Assembly (NCBI RefSeq): GCF_000300335.1
Contig: NZ_AMRM01000014.1
Location: 62,001-126,000 of the forward strand
DNA: 64,000 nucleotides
Source of the DNA: Nitratireductor pacificus pht-3B
GTDB lineage: Bacteria > Pseudomonadota > Alphaproteobacteria > Rhizobiales > Rhizobiaceae
Direction: 5' to 3'
The notes beneath the pieces are model-generated. The model was not told the DNA's origin. It saw nothing but the letters and a program-made list of their open reading frames with translations, and ran no database searches. This document shows positions 47,856 to 57,254 of the stretch, piece by piece (position 1 is the stretch's first letter; the number at the start of each line of letters is the position of its first letter). The translations under genes and the position numbers were made by a program.

Positions 47856-48641
47856 CTATAGCGCCGCCAGAAGGGCCGCCGCCCCCATCATGTCGCGCTC
47901 GCGCGCCGCGCGCCGTGCGGCGGCTTCCGCATCCTCGCCCCACTGCGCCCGGTTCCAGTCTTCATCGACATGGGCAGCGCTCCATGCATCCGCGGCGCTG
48001 ATCGCATCTGCCTCGACGGCAAGCGCCAGAAGCAGCGAACCGGTAAGCGCCGTCATCACATGCAGGGCGGCCAGGCGCAGCGGCTGCGAACGCTGCCGCA
48101 GATGCGCGCTGACGGCTTGGATCGCCGCGCGTGGCTGCTCCACATGGACGATCCCCTCGGCCAGGACGAAATGCGCACCCATGGCCTGCTGCGCCCAGTC
48201 AAGAACCGGGTCCCAGAGCTCCGCCTGCCTGGCGACCAGGCTTTCCGGCGAGGGCGCGCGGTAGCACAGAAGGTCGCTCGAGGCGTAGCGCAGCACATCC
48301 TCCAGCACCGGCTGGGCGTGATGCGCCACGCCATCGAGCGCCGTGTTGACGAGACGCGTCACCGGCATGGTCGCGGGGTCGATCACCTCCCCCTGCCCGG
48401 CATATTCATTCGCCACCAGCTCGGCGGCGACGCGCGTCGGGAGAAGGACGGTGGCCGCGCCCGGCGTCCGGACCATGCGGCCGTCGAGAAGAACCGTGAA
48501 GGCATCGCCTTCCTCCCCGACGGACGCCGCACCGTAGAACCGCTTCGGCAGCGGCCGCTTCATGGTGCTCTGGGCGCGCCGCACGGGATCCTGTTCGGCG
48601 GCGGTTTTCCCGTTCTCGAGGTCGTTCAGGAGATCACGCAT
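47856..48641 (-). CDS. ATP12-family F1-ATPase assembly chaperone
   Basis: 261 residues. Typical ATP12 pattern: KRFYGAASVGEEGDAFTVLLDGRMVRTPG near the N-terminus, ELVANEYAGQGEVIDPATMPVTRLVNTALDGV, SSDLLCYRAPSPESLVARQAELWDPVLDW, then AADAWSAAHVDEDWNRAQWGED. ATP12 proteins bind the alpha subunit of F1 during assembly in alphaproteobacteria and mitochondria. Cytosolic. Immediately upstream (same strand) is an EamA transporter gene. Confidence 0.93.
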   Translation of the reverse strand: MRDLLNDLENGKTAAEQDPVRRAQSTMKRPLPKRFYGAASVGEEGDAFTVLLDGRMVRTPGAATVLLPTRVAAELVANEYAGQGEVIDPATMPVTRLVNTALDGVAHHAQPVLEDVLRYASSDLLCYRAPSPESLVARQAELWDPVLDWAQQAMGAHFVLAEGIVHVEQPRAAIQAVSAHLRQRSQPLRLAALHVMTALTGSLLLALAVEADAISAADAWSAAHVDEDWNRAQWGEDAEAAARRAARERDMMGAAALLAAL

Positions 48642-48659
48642 GGTTCACATATAGTCCTT

Positions 48660-49580
48660 TCAGCCCGGAACGACACGACGATGCGGCCGGTTGACCACTA
48701 CCAGGCCAAGCCCGATCAGGAACAGCGCCAGGACGATCTTCAGTGTCAGCGGCTCGCCGAGGAAGAGCGCGCCGCTCAGCACGCCGAAGGCAGGTGTCAG
48801 AAAGGCGAAGCTCGACAGGCCCGACGCCGGGTAGCGCCGCATCAGCCAGAACCACAGCCCATAGGTGAAGGCGACGACGAAGACCGCCTGGTAGAGGAAG
48901 GCCCCGGTGGCAAGCCACGAGACATCCCGCAGCAGCGGCCCGACAAAGGGGAGGAACAGCCCGGCCATCAATCCGGAGACTGTCAACTGGTAAAGGAGCG
49001 TCTTCTCCGCGCTGGCGTCTGTCAGTCGCGATTGCTTGATTACGATGGTCGTGGCAGCCCACAGGACGCCGCCGACAAGACAAAGGACGTCACCGATGAG
49101 CGCATCGGGACCGGGAAGGCTCAATCCGTCCGAGAAGACGAGAGCGACACCCGTGAAGGCCAGAAGGAGCCCCAGGAACTTCACCACCGAGATTTTTTCG
49201 CCGAGCAGGAAATGACCGCCGATCAGCACCCAGAACGGCATTGCGTTGAGCATCAGGGCGCCGCGCGCCGCGCTGGTATACTCCATGGCGACGAAAAGGC
49301 AGGCAAACTCCAGGCCGAACAGAACGCCTGCAACAATGCCGGGAATGAGCGTCCCGTCCTTCTCGAACAGGCGGATGCCGCGATAGCGGCACCACAAGAA
49401 CACCAGCACCGCCGCGAGGGCGGAGCGCGAGAAGACCATGAAGATCGGGTCGTAGCCCGTATTGGCGACCTTGATCGCCACCTGGTTCAGGCCCCAGAAG
49501 AAGCACAGGCAGACCATCGTGGTCGCGGCAAAGGTGTCGATCGCGTCGTGCCGTCCGCCATTTGCTGCGACGACGCTCAT
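48660..49580 (-). CDS. EamA-family (DMT superfamily) transporter
   Basis: 306 residues with about ten membrane helices in two EamA repeats (VCLCFFWGLNQVAIKVANTGYDPIFMVFSRSALAAVLV and DVLCLVGGVLWAATTIVIKQS are landmarks). EYTSAARGALMLNAMPFWVLIGGHFLLGEKIS marks the end of the first repeat. Substrate unknown; family members export amino acids, nucleosides and other metabolites. It overlaps the rluA stop by 4 bp, so they are translationally coupled. Confidence 0.9.
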   Translation of the reverse strand: MSVVAANGGRHDAIDTFAATTMVCLCFFWGLNQVAIKVANTGYDPIFMVFSRSALAAVLVFLWCRYRGIRLFEKDGTLIPGIVAGVLFGLEFACLFVAMEYTSAARGALMLNAMPFWVLIGGHFLLGEKISVVKFLGLLLAFTGVALVFSDGLSLPGPDALIGDVLCLVGGVLWAATTIVIKQSRLTDASAEKTLLYQLTVSGLMAGLFLPFVGPLLRDVSWLATGAFLYQAVFVVAFTYGLWFWLMRRYPASGLSSFAFLTPAFGVLSGALFLGEPLTLKIVLALFLIGLGLVVVNRPHRRVVPG

Positions 49581-50563
49581 CGCTCATCCTCCGCCGCAGA
49601 TTCCTCGAAGCCGAGCAGGTTCCAGCTCTGCCGCATGTGCGGCGGCAGCGGCGCGGTCACGTCGATCCTGCCCTGATCGGGATGCGGGATGACGATCCGT
49701 CGCGCATGCAGGTGCAGCCTGTTTTGGAGGCCGCCGGGAAACTCCCAGTTCTGGTCGGCCTCGAAATATTTCGGGTCGCCGATGATCGGGCAGCCGATAT
49801 GGGCCGCGTGAACGCGCAGCTGGTGCGTGCGGCCGGTATAGGGCTCCATCTCGAGCCATGAGAGCGTCATCCCCGCCTGCTCGATCAGACGGTAGTTGGA
49901 CACGGCGTGATCGGAATCGGGCTCGCCATGCTTGGTCACGCGCATGCGGTCGCCATCGGGCGTCTGTTCCTTGACCAGCCAGGTCGATATGCGGCCCTCG
50001 CGCTGCTTCGGCACGCCCTTGACCAGTGCCCAATAGGTCTTCTTGGTCTCGCGCGCGCGGAAAGCCTCGGCGAGCCGCATCGCCGCCTGCCGCGTGCGTG
50101 CGACGACCAGCACGCCGGATGTGTCCCTGTCGATCCGGTGCACGAGACGCGGCTTCTCGCCCTTCTTGTTGCGCCAGGCCTCCAGCATGTCATCCACATG
50201 CCGGTGAACGCCGGAGCCGCCCTGCACCGCGAGGCCCGCCGGCTTGTTGAAGACGAAGACCTTGGGGTCCTCGTAGAGCAGCATCTGCGACAGCGCCTCG
50301 GCGTCGCCCGTGTCGCGCAGGCTGCGCGCCGTCATGCCGTCACTGCCCTTGCGGTCGACGGCGAGCGGCGGGATGCGCACCATCTGGCCGGCCTTGACCC
50401 GCGTATCTGCCTTCGCACGGCCACCATCGACCCGCACCTGCCCGGAACGCAGCAGTTTCTGCAGATGGCCGAAACCCAGACCGGGAAAATGCACCTTGAA
50501 CCAGCGGTCGAGGCGCATATCCGCCTCGTCCTTCTGCACTTCCATCTGCTGCACACCCGCCAT
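49577..50563 (-). CDS. RluA/RluC-type pseudouridine synthase
   Basis: 328 residues from ATG 50563; an upstream extension was rejected. N-terminal S4-like RNA-binding domain (about 10-75, MRLDRWFKVHFPGLGFGHLQKLLRSGQVRVDG) and the catalytic domain with the aspartate in RLVHRIDRDTSGVLVVART, LVKGVPKQREGRI and GRTHQLRVHAAHIGCPIIGDPKY. RluC modifies 23S rRNA at positions 955, 2504 and 2580 in E. coli; here specificity is not shown. Located between crcB and the EamA gene. Confidence 0.92.
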   Translation of the reverse strand: MAGVQQMEVQKDEADMRLDRWFKVHFPGLGFGHLQKLLRSGQVRVDGGRAKADTRVKAGQMVRIPPLAVDRKGSDGMTARSLRDTGDAEALSQMLLYEDPKVFVFNKPAGLAVQGGSGVHRHVDDMLEAWRNKKGEKPRLVHRIDRDTSGVLVVARTRQAAMRLAEAFRARETKKTYWALVKGVPKQREGRISTWLVKEQTPDGDRMRVTKHGEPDSDHAVSNYRLIEQAGMTLSWLEMEPYTGRTHQLRVHAAHIGCPIIGDPKYFEADQNWEFPGGLQNRLHLHARRIVIPHPDQGRIDVTAPLPPHMRQSWNLLGFEESAAEDER

Positions 50564-50599
50564 GACGAAGAATCCGTTCTGAAATCCGGGCAAACGCGC

Positions 50600-50977
50600 T
50601 TACGCGAAGTGCCGCGCCAGCCACAGGCCGGCAAAAAGGGCGGCGATCGCCCCGCAAACGCTGACGAGGACATAGGCCGCAGCCATGACGACGGCGCCCC
50701 GCTCCCACAGCACGGCCACATCCAGCGAAAAGGCCGAGAAGGTGGTGAACCCGCCCAGAAGCCCGGTCGCGATCAGGAGCCGCAGCTCGGGCGGCGTCCC
50801 GGCCCGCCGTGCCAGCCACTCGATGAAGAGACCCATGATGAACGAGCCGACCAAGTTGACGGTCAGCGTTCCCCAGGGAAAGCCGGCGCCCCACAGGCGC
50901 ATCGCCGCCAGCCCGGTCAGGTGCCTCAGGCTCGCGCCGATTGCGCCGCCGGCAGCAACGATCAGCAAATGACTCAT
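50600..50977 (-). CDS. crcB: Fluoride channel CrcB/Fluc
   Basis: 125 residues from ATG 50977 (MSHLLIVAAGGAIGASLRHLTG); four membrane helices. Conserved AGGAIGASLRHL, WGTLTVNLVGSFIMG and LGGFTTFSAFS identify the Fluc dimer-forming fluoride exporters. The gap to rarA upstream is only 43 bp, so no fluoride riboswitch fits in front of it. Confidence 0.95.
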   Translation of the reverse strand: MSHLLIVAAGGAIGASLRHLTGLAAMRLWGAGFPWGTLTVNLVGSFIMGLFIEWLARRAGTPPELRLLIATGLLGGFTTFSAFSLDVAVLWERGAVVMAAAYVLVSVCGAIAALFAGLWLARHFA

Positions 50978-51020
50978 GGCGCCCTTTTCGCAGAAGCTGC
51001 GCAAAAAGCAACAAGCGCCA

Positions 51021-52337
51021 TCACGCCCCCTCCCCGCGTTCCCGGCGCAGCTTCGCCCAGTAGTCGAGCCGCTTGCGGATCTCACGCTCGAAACCGCGCT
51101 CCGGCGGATCGTAGAACTGGCGGCGGCCCATCGCCTCGGGAAAGTAGTCCTGCCCGGAGAAGGCGTCGGGCGCATCGTGATCATAGGCGTAGCCAGCGCC
51201 GTATCCGCTCTCCTTCATCAGCCTGGTCGGCGCGTTGAGGATATGCTTCGGCGGCAGCAGCGAACCGTGCTCCTTGGCGGCGGCGAACGCTTGCTTGAAG
51301 GCGGTATAGACCGCATTCGACTTCGGCGCCGTGGCGAGATAGACGCAGGCCTGCGCGAGCGCCAGCTCCCCCTCCGGCGAACCGAGATAGTCATAAGCGT
51401 CCTTGGCGGCATTGGCGATGCCGAGCGCCTGCGGATCGGCAAGCCCGATGTCCTCCACTGCCATGCGCACCAGCCGGCGACCGATGAAGAGCGGGTCCTC
51501 GCCCGCATCGAACATGCGGCAGAGATAGTAGAGCGCGGCATCCGGATCGGACCCGCGGACGGATTTGTGCAGCGCCGAGATCAGGTTGTAATGGCCGTCC
51601 TGGCCCTTGTCGTAGACCGGCGCACGGCGCTGCGCGACGCGCTGCAGTCCCTCTGCGTCGAACACTTCGCCTTCGCGCGCGGCCCGCCAGACCTCTTCGG
51701 CAAGGGTCAGCGAGGCCCGCCCGTCGCCATCGGCCATGCGAACGAGAACGGCGCGCGCCTCATCGTCGAGTGGCAGCGGCTTTCCCTCCAGGGCTTCCGC
51801 CCGTTCCAGGAGGCTCATCAGGCTGTCGGCCGTCAGCGTGTTGAAATTGAGCACTCGCGCACGCGACAGGAGAGCGGCATTGAGCTCGAAGGACGGGTTC
51901 TCCGTGGTCGCGCCGACGAGCACCACCGTACCGTCTTCCATCACCGGCAGGAAGGAATCCTGCTGCGAGCGGTTGAAGCGATGGATCTCGTCGACGAAAA
52001 GAAGCGTCTGGCGGCCCTGGCTGCGCCGCAGCCTTGCGCTCTCGAACACCTTCTTCAGATCGGCGACGCCTGAGAAGATCGCCGATATCTGCTCGAAGGC
52101 CAGTTCCGTTTCGCCCGCGAGCAGCCGCGCAACGGTGGTCTTGCCCGTTCCGGGCGGCCCCCAGAAGATCAGCGAGCCAAGCGAGCGGCTGGCGATCATG
52201 CGCGTCAGCACCCCGTCGTCGCCCGTCAGGTGCTCCTGGCCGACGACGTCGGCGAGCCGTGTAGGCCTCAGCCGGTCGGCCAGCGGGCGGTTGACCGGCG
52301 CGAAATTCTGCTCCGTGCTCGCGAAAAGGTCGCTCAT
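51021..52337 (-). CDS. rarA: Replication-associated recombination protein A (RarA/MgsA)
   Basis: 438 residues from ATG 52337 (MSDLFASTEQNFAPVNRPL). AAA+ ATPase: Walker A GPPGTGKT (60-67), Walker B LLFVDEIHR with D116 and E117, sensor TTENPSFE, then the MgsA helical C-terminus (HYNLISALHKSVRGSDPDAALYY, RRLVRMAVEDIGLADPQAL). It acts at stalled replication forks. 10 bp downstream of the DegP/Q gene on the same strand. Confidence 0.96.
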   Translation of the reverse strand: MSDLFASTEQNFAPVNRPLADRLRPTRLADVVGQEHLTGDDGVLTRMIASRSLGSLIFWGPPGTGKTTVARLLAGETELAFEQISAIFSGVADLKKVFESARLRRSQGRQTLLFVDEIHRFNRSQQDSFLPVMEDGTVVLVGATTENPSFELNAALLSRARVLNFNTLTADSLMSLLERAEALEGKPLPLDDEARAVLVRMADGDGRASLTLAEEVWRAAREGEVFDAEGLQRVAQRRAPVYDKGQDGHYNLISALHKSVRGSDPDAALYYLCRMFDAGEDPLFIGRRLVRMAVEDIGLADPQALGIANAAKDAYDYLGSPEGELALAQACVYLATAPKSNAVYTAFKQAFAAAKEHGSLLPPKHILNAPTRLMKESGYGAGYAYDHDAPDAFSGQDYFPEAMGRRQFYDPPERGFEREIRKRLDYWAKLRRERGEGA

Positions 52338-52347
52338 GGCTCTTTCG

Positions 52348-53829
52348 TCAAAAACGCAGGGTCTGCTGCAATATGCGGCCGTCGCGCTCGATGGCAAAGC
52401 GCCAGCGACGGGTTTCCTCCCGTGCCACGGCCAGGAGCGTGTCGGCCCGGTCGATCTCCAGGCCGTTGACTTCACGAATGACATCGCCCGGCCGCAGCCC
52501 GACGCTCGCAGCCGGCGAACGGCGGTCCACATCAAGAAGCACGACGCCCTTCTTGTTCAACGGGAGTTTCAGGCGCTGCGCCAGCCGCGGCTCAAGATCG
52601 GCTACCGACGCCCCTGCGAAGGGACCGTGTCCTTCGATCAGGGTCGGTGCGGACGCGTCCCCGTCCGACAGGCGCTCCAACCGGATCGTCATGTCCGTGG
52701 TCGCGCCGTCACGCAGAATGCGGATCGTCCCTTCCTCATCCACGGGATGGGTCGCCAGACGATATTCCAGCGCGTCGGGATGCTGGATATCGGCGCCGTC
52801 CATGGCGATCACCACGTCGCCGGGCCTCAATCCGGCGCGCGTGGCCGGACTGTCCTCGGCGACCTCGCGCACCAGCGCGCCTGCCGGCCGCGCCATGCCG
52901 AGCGCCTCGGCGGTCTGCGAGGTGACCGGATCGAAGGAAGCGCCGAAATAGGGGCGCTCGAAACTTTCCGCGCCGCTCATCGCGGCGTCCACCACAGCGC
53001 GCACCATGTTCGCCGGGATCGCGAAGCCGATGCCGATGGAGCCGCCGCTGCGGCTGACGATCGCCGTGTTGATGCCGATCACCGCGCCCTTCATGTCGAT
53101 CAGCGCGCCGCCGGAATTGCCGGGATTGATCGCCGCGTCGGTCTGGATGAAGAAACCGAAATCGGACACGCCCACATGGCTTCGCGCCAGTGCCGAGACG
53201 ATGCCGCTGGTGGTCGTCTGCCCGACGCCGAACGGGTTGCCGATGGCGAGCACCAGGTCACCCACTTCCAGCAGGTCGGAATCGCCGAGCGGGACGGCGG
53301 CAAACGGCGCGTCCGCCTTGATCTTCAGCACCGCCAGGTCGAGCGCCTTGTCCTTCAGCAGGATCTCGCTTTCGAACTCGCGCCCGTCCGCCAGCGCCAC
53401 CTTGACCGCATCGGCATCGCTGATGACGTGGTAATTGGTGACGATCACGCCGCTCCGGTCGACCATCACGCCGGACCCGAGCGAGGAACGCACGCGCGGC
53501 GGCATCTGGCTGCGGCCGAAGAACTGCTCGAAGAACGGATCGCCCATGAAAGGCGAGCGCACCTGGACGGTGGAGGAGGCATAGACATTCACCACCGCCG
53601 GCGCGGTCTCGCGCACCAGCGGAGCGAAGGAGAGCTGGATCTCGGCATCGCCGAACGGCACGCGTCTCTTCGGCGCGGCCGGTGCCGGTTCCGCCGTCTC
53701 GCCGCCGCGCAGCAGCTTTGAGAGCGTGTCGGAAAGGCTGCCCGCCGACCCATCCTGCGCGGCAACGGGCGATACCAGAAGCACCGCGACCAGAAGGGCG
53801 GCTAACAGGCGAAACGGTTTGCTTGTCAT
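52348..53829 (-). CDS. degQ: DegP/DegQ-family periplasmic serine protease with two PDZ domains
   Basis: 493 residues from ATG 53829. Signal peptide about 1-24 with cleavage after VAA; the periplasmic protease has the catalytic triad H134 (TNYHVI), D164 (ALDLAVL) and S239 (NPGNSGGAL), then two PDZ domains (about 310-395 and 415-490). Works in quality control of envelope proteins. degP, degQ and degS-like names are all used for rhizobial homologues; the symbol is chosen by similarity of architecture only. Located directly downstream of rplQ, as in rhizobia. Confidence 0.93.
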   Translation of the reverse strand: MTSKPFRLLAALLVAVLLVSPVAAQDGSAGSLSDTLSKLLRGGETAEPAPAAPKRRVPFGDAEIQLSFAPLVRETAPAVVNVYASSTVQVRSPFMGDPFFEQFFGRSQMPPRVRSSLGSGVMVDRSGVIVTNYHVISDADAVKVALADGREFESEILLKDKALDLAVLKIKADAPFAAVPLGDSDLLEVGDLVLAIGNPFGVGQTTTSGIVSALARSHVGVSDFGFFIQTDAAINPGNSGGALIDMKGAVIGINTAIVSRSGGSIGIGFAIPANMVRAVVDAAMSGAESFERPYFGASFDPVTSQTAEALGMARPAGALVREVAEDSPATRAGLRPGDVVIAMDGADIQHPDALEYRLATHPVDEEGTIRILRDGATTDMTIRLERLSDGDASAPTLIEGHGPFAGASVADLEPRLAQRLKLPLNKKGVVLLDVDRRSPAASVGLRPGDVIREVNGLEIDRADTLLAVAREETRRWRFAIERDGRILQQTLRF

Positions 53830-53926
53830 GACAATCCTCGGTTCAGGCGGATGCCCCTTTTTCACACGCAACCGTGTCGAACAAAAGGCCCGCGGAAGCG
53901 GATCGGAGCCCGAGCAGGAGCGCAGC

Positions 53927-53950
53927 AAAAAGGGGCCCGCGGGCCCCTTT
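53927..53950 (-). terminator. Intrinsic terminator after rplQ
   Basis: On the minus strand AAAGGGGCCC pairs with GGGCCCCTTT around a GC loop, with TTTTT following, 29 bp past the rplQ stop. It ends the ribosomal protein/rpoA transcript before degQ. Confidence 0.85.
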
Positions 53951-53979
53951 CGCAATCACCGTCTGAGACCGGCATCAGA

Positions 53980-54411
53980 TTATGCAGCTTCGGCCTCTTC
54001 GTTGACGCCTTCGGCTTCGAGACGGGCGCGATCGGCCGCACCCTTGGCCGAGACGTCGCGGTCGACGAACTCGATGACCGCCATCGGGGCGTTGTCGCCG
54101 TGGCGGAAGCCCGCCTTCATGATGCGCAGATAGCCGCCGTGACGATCCGCATAGCGTGGCGCGAGCGTGTCGAACAGGCGCTTGGCCAGGGTCTCGTTGC
54201 GGATCGCAGCGATCACCTGACGACGCGCATGCAGGTCACCCCGCTTGCCGAGCGTCACCAGCTTCTCGACGATCGGGCGCAGTTCCTTGGCCTTCGGCAG
54301 CGTCGTGACGATCTGCTCGTGCTCGATCAGCGATGCCGCCATATTGGAAAACAGCGCCTTGCGATGGCTTGCCGTCCTGTTCAGCTTGCGGCCGGATTTT
54401 CCGTGGCGCAT
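53980..54411 (-). CDS. rplQ: 50S ribosomal protein L17
   Basis: 143 residues starting [24 protein letters not shown], the universal L17 start, with [23 protein letters not shown] and an acidic alanine-rich tail common in alphaproteobacteria. Last gene of the transcription unit rplP-to-rplQ, 53 bp after rpoA. Confidence 0.98.
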   Translation of the reverse strand: MRHGKSGRKLNRTASHRKALFSNMAASLIEHEQIVTTLPKAKELRPIVEKLVTLGKRGDLHARRQVIAAIRNETLAKRLFDTLAPRYADRHGGYLRIMKAGFRHGDNAPMAVIEFVDRDVSAKGAADRARLEAEGVNEEAEAA

Positions 54412-54464
54412 GGCTTTTCTCCTTCAATTCCCGTCGCCCGGCATTCGAAGCCGGCGTCGCGGGG

Positions 54465-55475
54465 CTAGTATTGGTCTTCGTAGCGCTTGGCGAGTTCTTC
54501 GATGTTTTCCGGCGGCCAGTCCTCGACTTCCATGCCGAGATGCAGGCCCATCGACGCCAGAACTTCCTTGATTTCGTTGAGCGACTTGCGGCCGAAATTC
54601 GGCGTGCGCAGCATCTCCGCCTCGGTCTTCTGGATCAGATCGCCGATATAGACAATGTTGTCGTTCTTCAGGCAGTTGGCCGAACGAACCGAAAGCTCCA
54701 GCTCGTCCACCTTCTTCAGAAGCGCCGGGTTGAAGGCGAGCTCGGCCACCTGCTCGGCGGGCTGCTCCTTCTGCGGCTCTTCGAAGTTGACGAACAGGCC
54801 AAGCTGGTCCTGCAGGATGCGCGCGGCAAACGCCACGGCGTCCTCGCCCGTCACCGAACCGTTGGTCTCGATGGTCATGGTCAGCTTGTCATAGTCGAGA
54901 ACCTGTCCCTCGCGGGTGTTCTCGACCTTGTAGGAGACCTTCTTGACCGGCGAGTAGAGGCTGTCGACCGGGATCAGCCCGATCGGCGCATCCTCGGCGC
55001 GGTTGCGGTCGGCCGGGACATAGCCCTTGCCGTTGTCGACTGTGAATTCCATGCGGATTTCCGCGCCCTCGTCCAGCGTGCAGAGCACGTGGTCGGGGTT
55101 CAGCACTTCCACATCGCCGACCGTCTGGATGTCGCCAGCGGTGACGGCGCCCGGTCCCTGCTTGCGCACGACCATGCGCTTGGGGCCGTCGCCTTCCATC
55201 GAAAGCGCGATTTCCTTGATGTTGAGGACGATGTCGGTGACATCTTCCCGCACACCGGGGATCGACGAGAATTCATGCAGCACGCCGTCGATCTGCACCG
55301 CCGTCACGGCGGCGCCGCGCAGCGACGACAGAAGCACACGCCGCAGCGCATTGCCCAGCGTCAGGCCGAAGCCGCGCTCCAGCGGCTCCGCCACCAGCGT
55401 GGTGACGGTGCGACCCTTGGAGGAGAACTCCACCTTGTTGGGCTTGATAAGCTCTTGCCAGTTTTTCTGGATCAT
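54465..55475 (-). CDS. rpoA: DNA-directed RNA polymerase subunit alpha
   Basis: 336 residues. N-terminal dimerisation domain with [25 protein letters not shown] and [16 protein letters not shown]-terminal domain (about 250-320) with [43 protein letters not shown], which binds UP elements and activators. Located between rpsK and rplQ as usual; rpsD, which precedes rpoA in many other bacteria, is absent here. Confidence 0.99.
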   Translation of the reverse strand: MIQKNWQELIKPNKVEFSSKGRTVTTLVAEPLERGFGLTLGNALRRVLLSSLRGAAVTAVQIDGVLHEFSSIPGVREDVTDIVLNIKEIALSMEGDGPKRMVVRKQGPGAVTAGDIQTVGDVEVLNPDHVLCTLDEGAEIRMEFTVDNGKGYVPADRNRAEDAPIGLIPVDSLYSPVKKVSYKVENTREGQVLDYDKLTMTIETNGSVTGEDAVAFAARILQDQLGLFVNFEEPQKEQPAEQVAELAFNPALLKKVDELELSVRSANCLKNDNIVYIGDLIQKTEAEMLRTPNFGRKSLNEIKEVLASMGLHLGMEVEDWPPENIEELAKRYEDQY

Positions 55476-55572
55476 TCTGGGTTCCTTCCGTTACCCCGCC
55501 ACCATCCAATCGTGGCGGGCGTTCTGGAAACCGCAGAGGAGCGCTCGCGCGCTCATGCGGACATTGCGAAAA

Positions 55573-55962
55573 CTAGACGCGGCGCTTCTTGCGCGGGCGG
55601 CAGCCATTGTGCGGGATCGGCGTCACGTCGCGGATCGACGTGATGGTGAAGCCCGCGGCCTGCAGGGCGCGCAGTGCCGACTCACGGCCCGAGCCGGGAC
55701 CGGACACTTCCACCTCGAGGGTGCGCATGCCGTGTTCCTGCGCCTTCTTGGCGCAATCCTCGGCGGCGACCTGGGCGGCGAACGGGGTCGACTTGCGCGA
55801 GCCCTTGAAGCCCTGGGCACCGGCCGACGACCAGGCAATCGCGTTGCCCTGCGCGTCGGTGATGGTGATCATCGTGTTGTTGAAGGTCGAGCTGACATGT
55901 GCGACGCCCGACGAGATGTTTTTACGTTCGCGACGACGAACGCGCGTGGCTTCCTTGGCCAT
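55573..55962 (-). CDS. rpsK: 30S ribosomal protein S11
   Basis: 129 residues: [67 protein letters not shown] and [14 protein letters not shown], all canonical S11. It sits 97 bp before rpoA and 142 bp after rpsM. Confidence 0.99.
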   Translation of the reverse strand: MAKEATRVRRRERKNISSGVAHVSSTFNNTMITITDAQGNAIAWSSAGAQGFKGSRKSTPFAAQVAAEDCAKKAQEHGMRTLEVEVSGPGSGRESALRALQAAGFTITSIRDVTPIPHNGCRPRKKRRV

Positions 55963-56017
55963 GACTTTCCTTTCAGTCGATCTCTACACCGCCGTAACAC
56001 CAGCGGCTCCACCTAAG

Positions 56018-56101
56018 AGTGAATGGTCAACGGTGAAATGGTGAATGGTTGAAACCGAATGTTCGGCCGGCCCATTCACCATTCACTATTCACTATTCAC
56101 C
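56018..56101. repeat. Short-repeat hairpin inside the ribosomal operon (rpsM-rpsK spacer)
   Basis: GGTGAATGG at 56040-56048 is complementary to CCATTCACC at 56072-56080. The right arm continues as a 7-bp tandem (ATTCACC, ATTCACT, ATTCACT, ATTCACC at 56074-56101) and the left arm contains related GTGAATG units. The hairpin lies between rpsM and rpsK, 3 bp past the rpsM stop, which is an unusual place for repeats. Confidence 0.75.
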
Positions 56102-56104
56102 AAA

Positions 56105-56473
56105 CTACTTCTTCTTGCCGGCAATTGCCTTGGCAGGGCCCTTGCGGGTGCGCGCATTGGTATGCGTGCGCTGGCCGCGGACCGGGAGCGAACGACGGTG
56201 ACGCAGGCCGCGGTAGCAGCCCAGATCCATCAGACGCTTGATGTTCATCGAAACTTCGCGGCGCAGATCGCCTTCGACCTGCAGGTCGCGGTCGATCGTC
56301 TCGCGGATGGCGAGCACTTCGGCGTCGGTCAGTTCGCTGACGCGGCGCTCGGCCGGAATGTTGACCTTCTTGACGATATCGCCGGCAAGCTTCGGGCCGA
56401 TGCCGTGGATATACTGAAGCGCGATCACGACGCGCTTGTTGGTCGGAATATTTACACCGGCTATACGAGCCAT
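56105..56473 (-). CDS. rpsM: 30S ribosomal protein S13
   Basis: 122 residues from ATG 56473 ([19 protein letters not shown]); a longer upstream frame is non-coding. The signature [39 protein letters not shown] is complete. It directly follows adk on the same strand, with a 196-bp spacer that may hold an internal promoter; nothing clear was seen there. Confidence 0.98.
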   Translation of the reverse strand: MARIAGVNIPTNKRVVIALQYIHGIGPKLAGDIVKKVNIPAERRVSELTDAEVLAIRETIDRDLQVEGDLRREVSMNIKRLMDLGCYRGLRHRRSLPVRGQRTHTNARTRKGPAKAIAGKKK

Positions 56474-56669
56474 CTCAGTTCTCCATGTAAGCCGGCGCAC
56501 CGGCGCTTCATTTGCCCGCGTCCGGTGGAGGCCGGCCCCTGCGGGATTGGTTCCTATAAACAACAGGGCCGAGCCTGCCGGCCCGACCAACCGCTTGTCT
56601 GATCAGGAATTCGGCTCGCATTAGTCGATATCCGACCTGTAGTCAAGCGAGCCGTCTTCCAGGGCGTCG

Positions 56670-57254
56670 TCAAACGGCGGCGAGCACCCGCTCGATCTCC
56701 ACCGTGACATCGTCGATGGAGGCCATGCCATCGACGCGGCGCAGCAGACCCTTGGCGTGATAATAGCCGATCAACGCAGCCGTCTTCTTGTAGTATTCTC
56801 GAAGACGTTCCTCGAACACCTGCGGATTGTCGTCCTTGCGAGCCGTCTGGCCGGCGGCGACTGCCTCCTCCGCCCGCTTGACGATGCGCCCGACGAGCGC
56901 CTGGTCGTCCACCACCAGTTCGACTGTGGCGTCGAGCTTGTGCCCGCGCTCGGCGAGCATGGCTTCGACCGCATCGGCCTGCGCCAGCGTGCGCGGATAA
57001 CCATCGAGAATGAAGCCGTCGGCGCAGTCCGCCTGATCGATCCGCTCGGCCACAATCGCATTGACGATCTCGTCGGAGACGAGTTCACCGGCATCCATCA
57101 CCGCCTTGGCGCGCTTGCCAACATCGGTACCCGCACTCACGGCGGCGCGCAGCATGTCGCCGGTCGACAGTTGCGGAATGCCGTGCTTCTCGACCAACCG
57201 CTGGGCCTGGGTGCCCTTCCCCGCTCCCGGCGGCCCAAGAAGTATCAGCCTCAT
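56670..57254 (-). CDS. adk: Adenylate kinase
   Basis: 194 residues. P-loop [14 protein letters not shown] (residues 7-15 region), [24 protein letters not shown], and a short LID ([26 protein letters not shown]) without the zinc-type insert, so the small-form bacterial enzyme. The ATG overlaps the secY stop by 4 bp; the adjacency secY-adk is usual. Confidence 0.98.
   Translation of the reverse strand: MRLILLGPPGAGKGTQAQRLVEKHGIPQLSTGDMLRAAVSAGTDVGKRAKAVMDAGELVSDEIVNAIVAERIDQADCADGFILDGYPRTLAQADAVEAMLAERGHKLDATVELVVDDQALVGRIVKRAEEAVAAGQTARKDDNPQVFEERLREYYKKTAALIGYYHAKGLLRRVDGMASIDDVTVEIERVLAAV

Noticed and set aside
50978-51020. Fluoride riboswitch in front of crcB
   Set aside because: The 43-bp gap to rarA is too short for the aptamer, and the motif was not seen.
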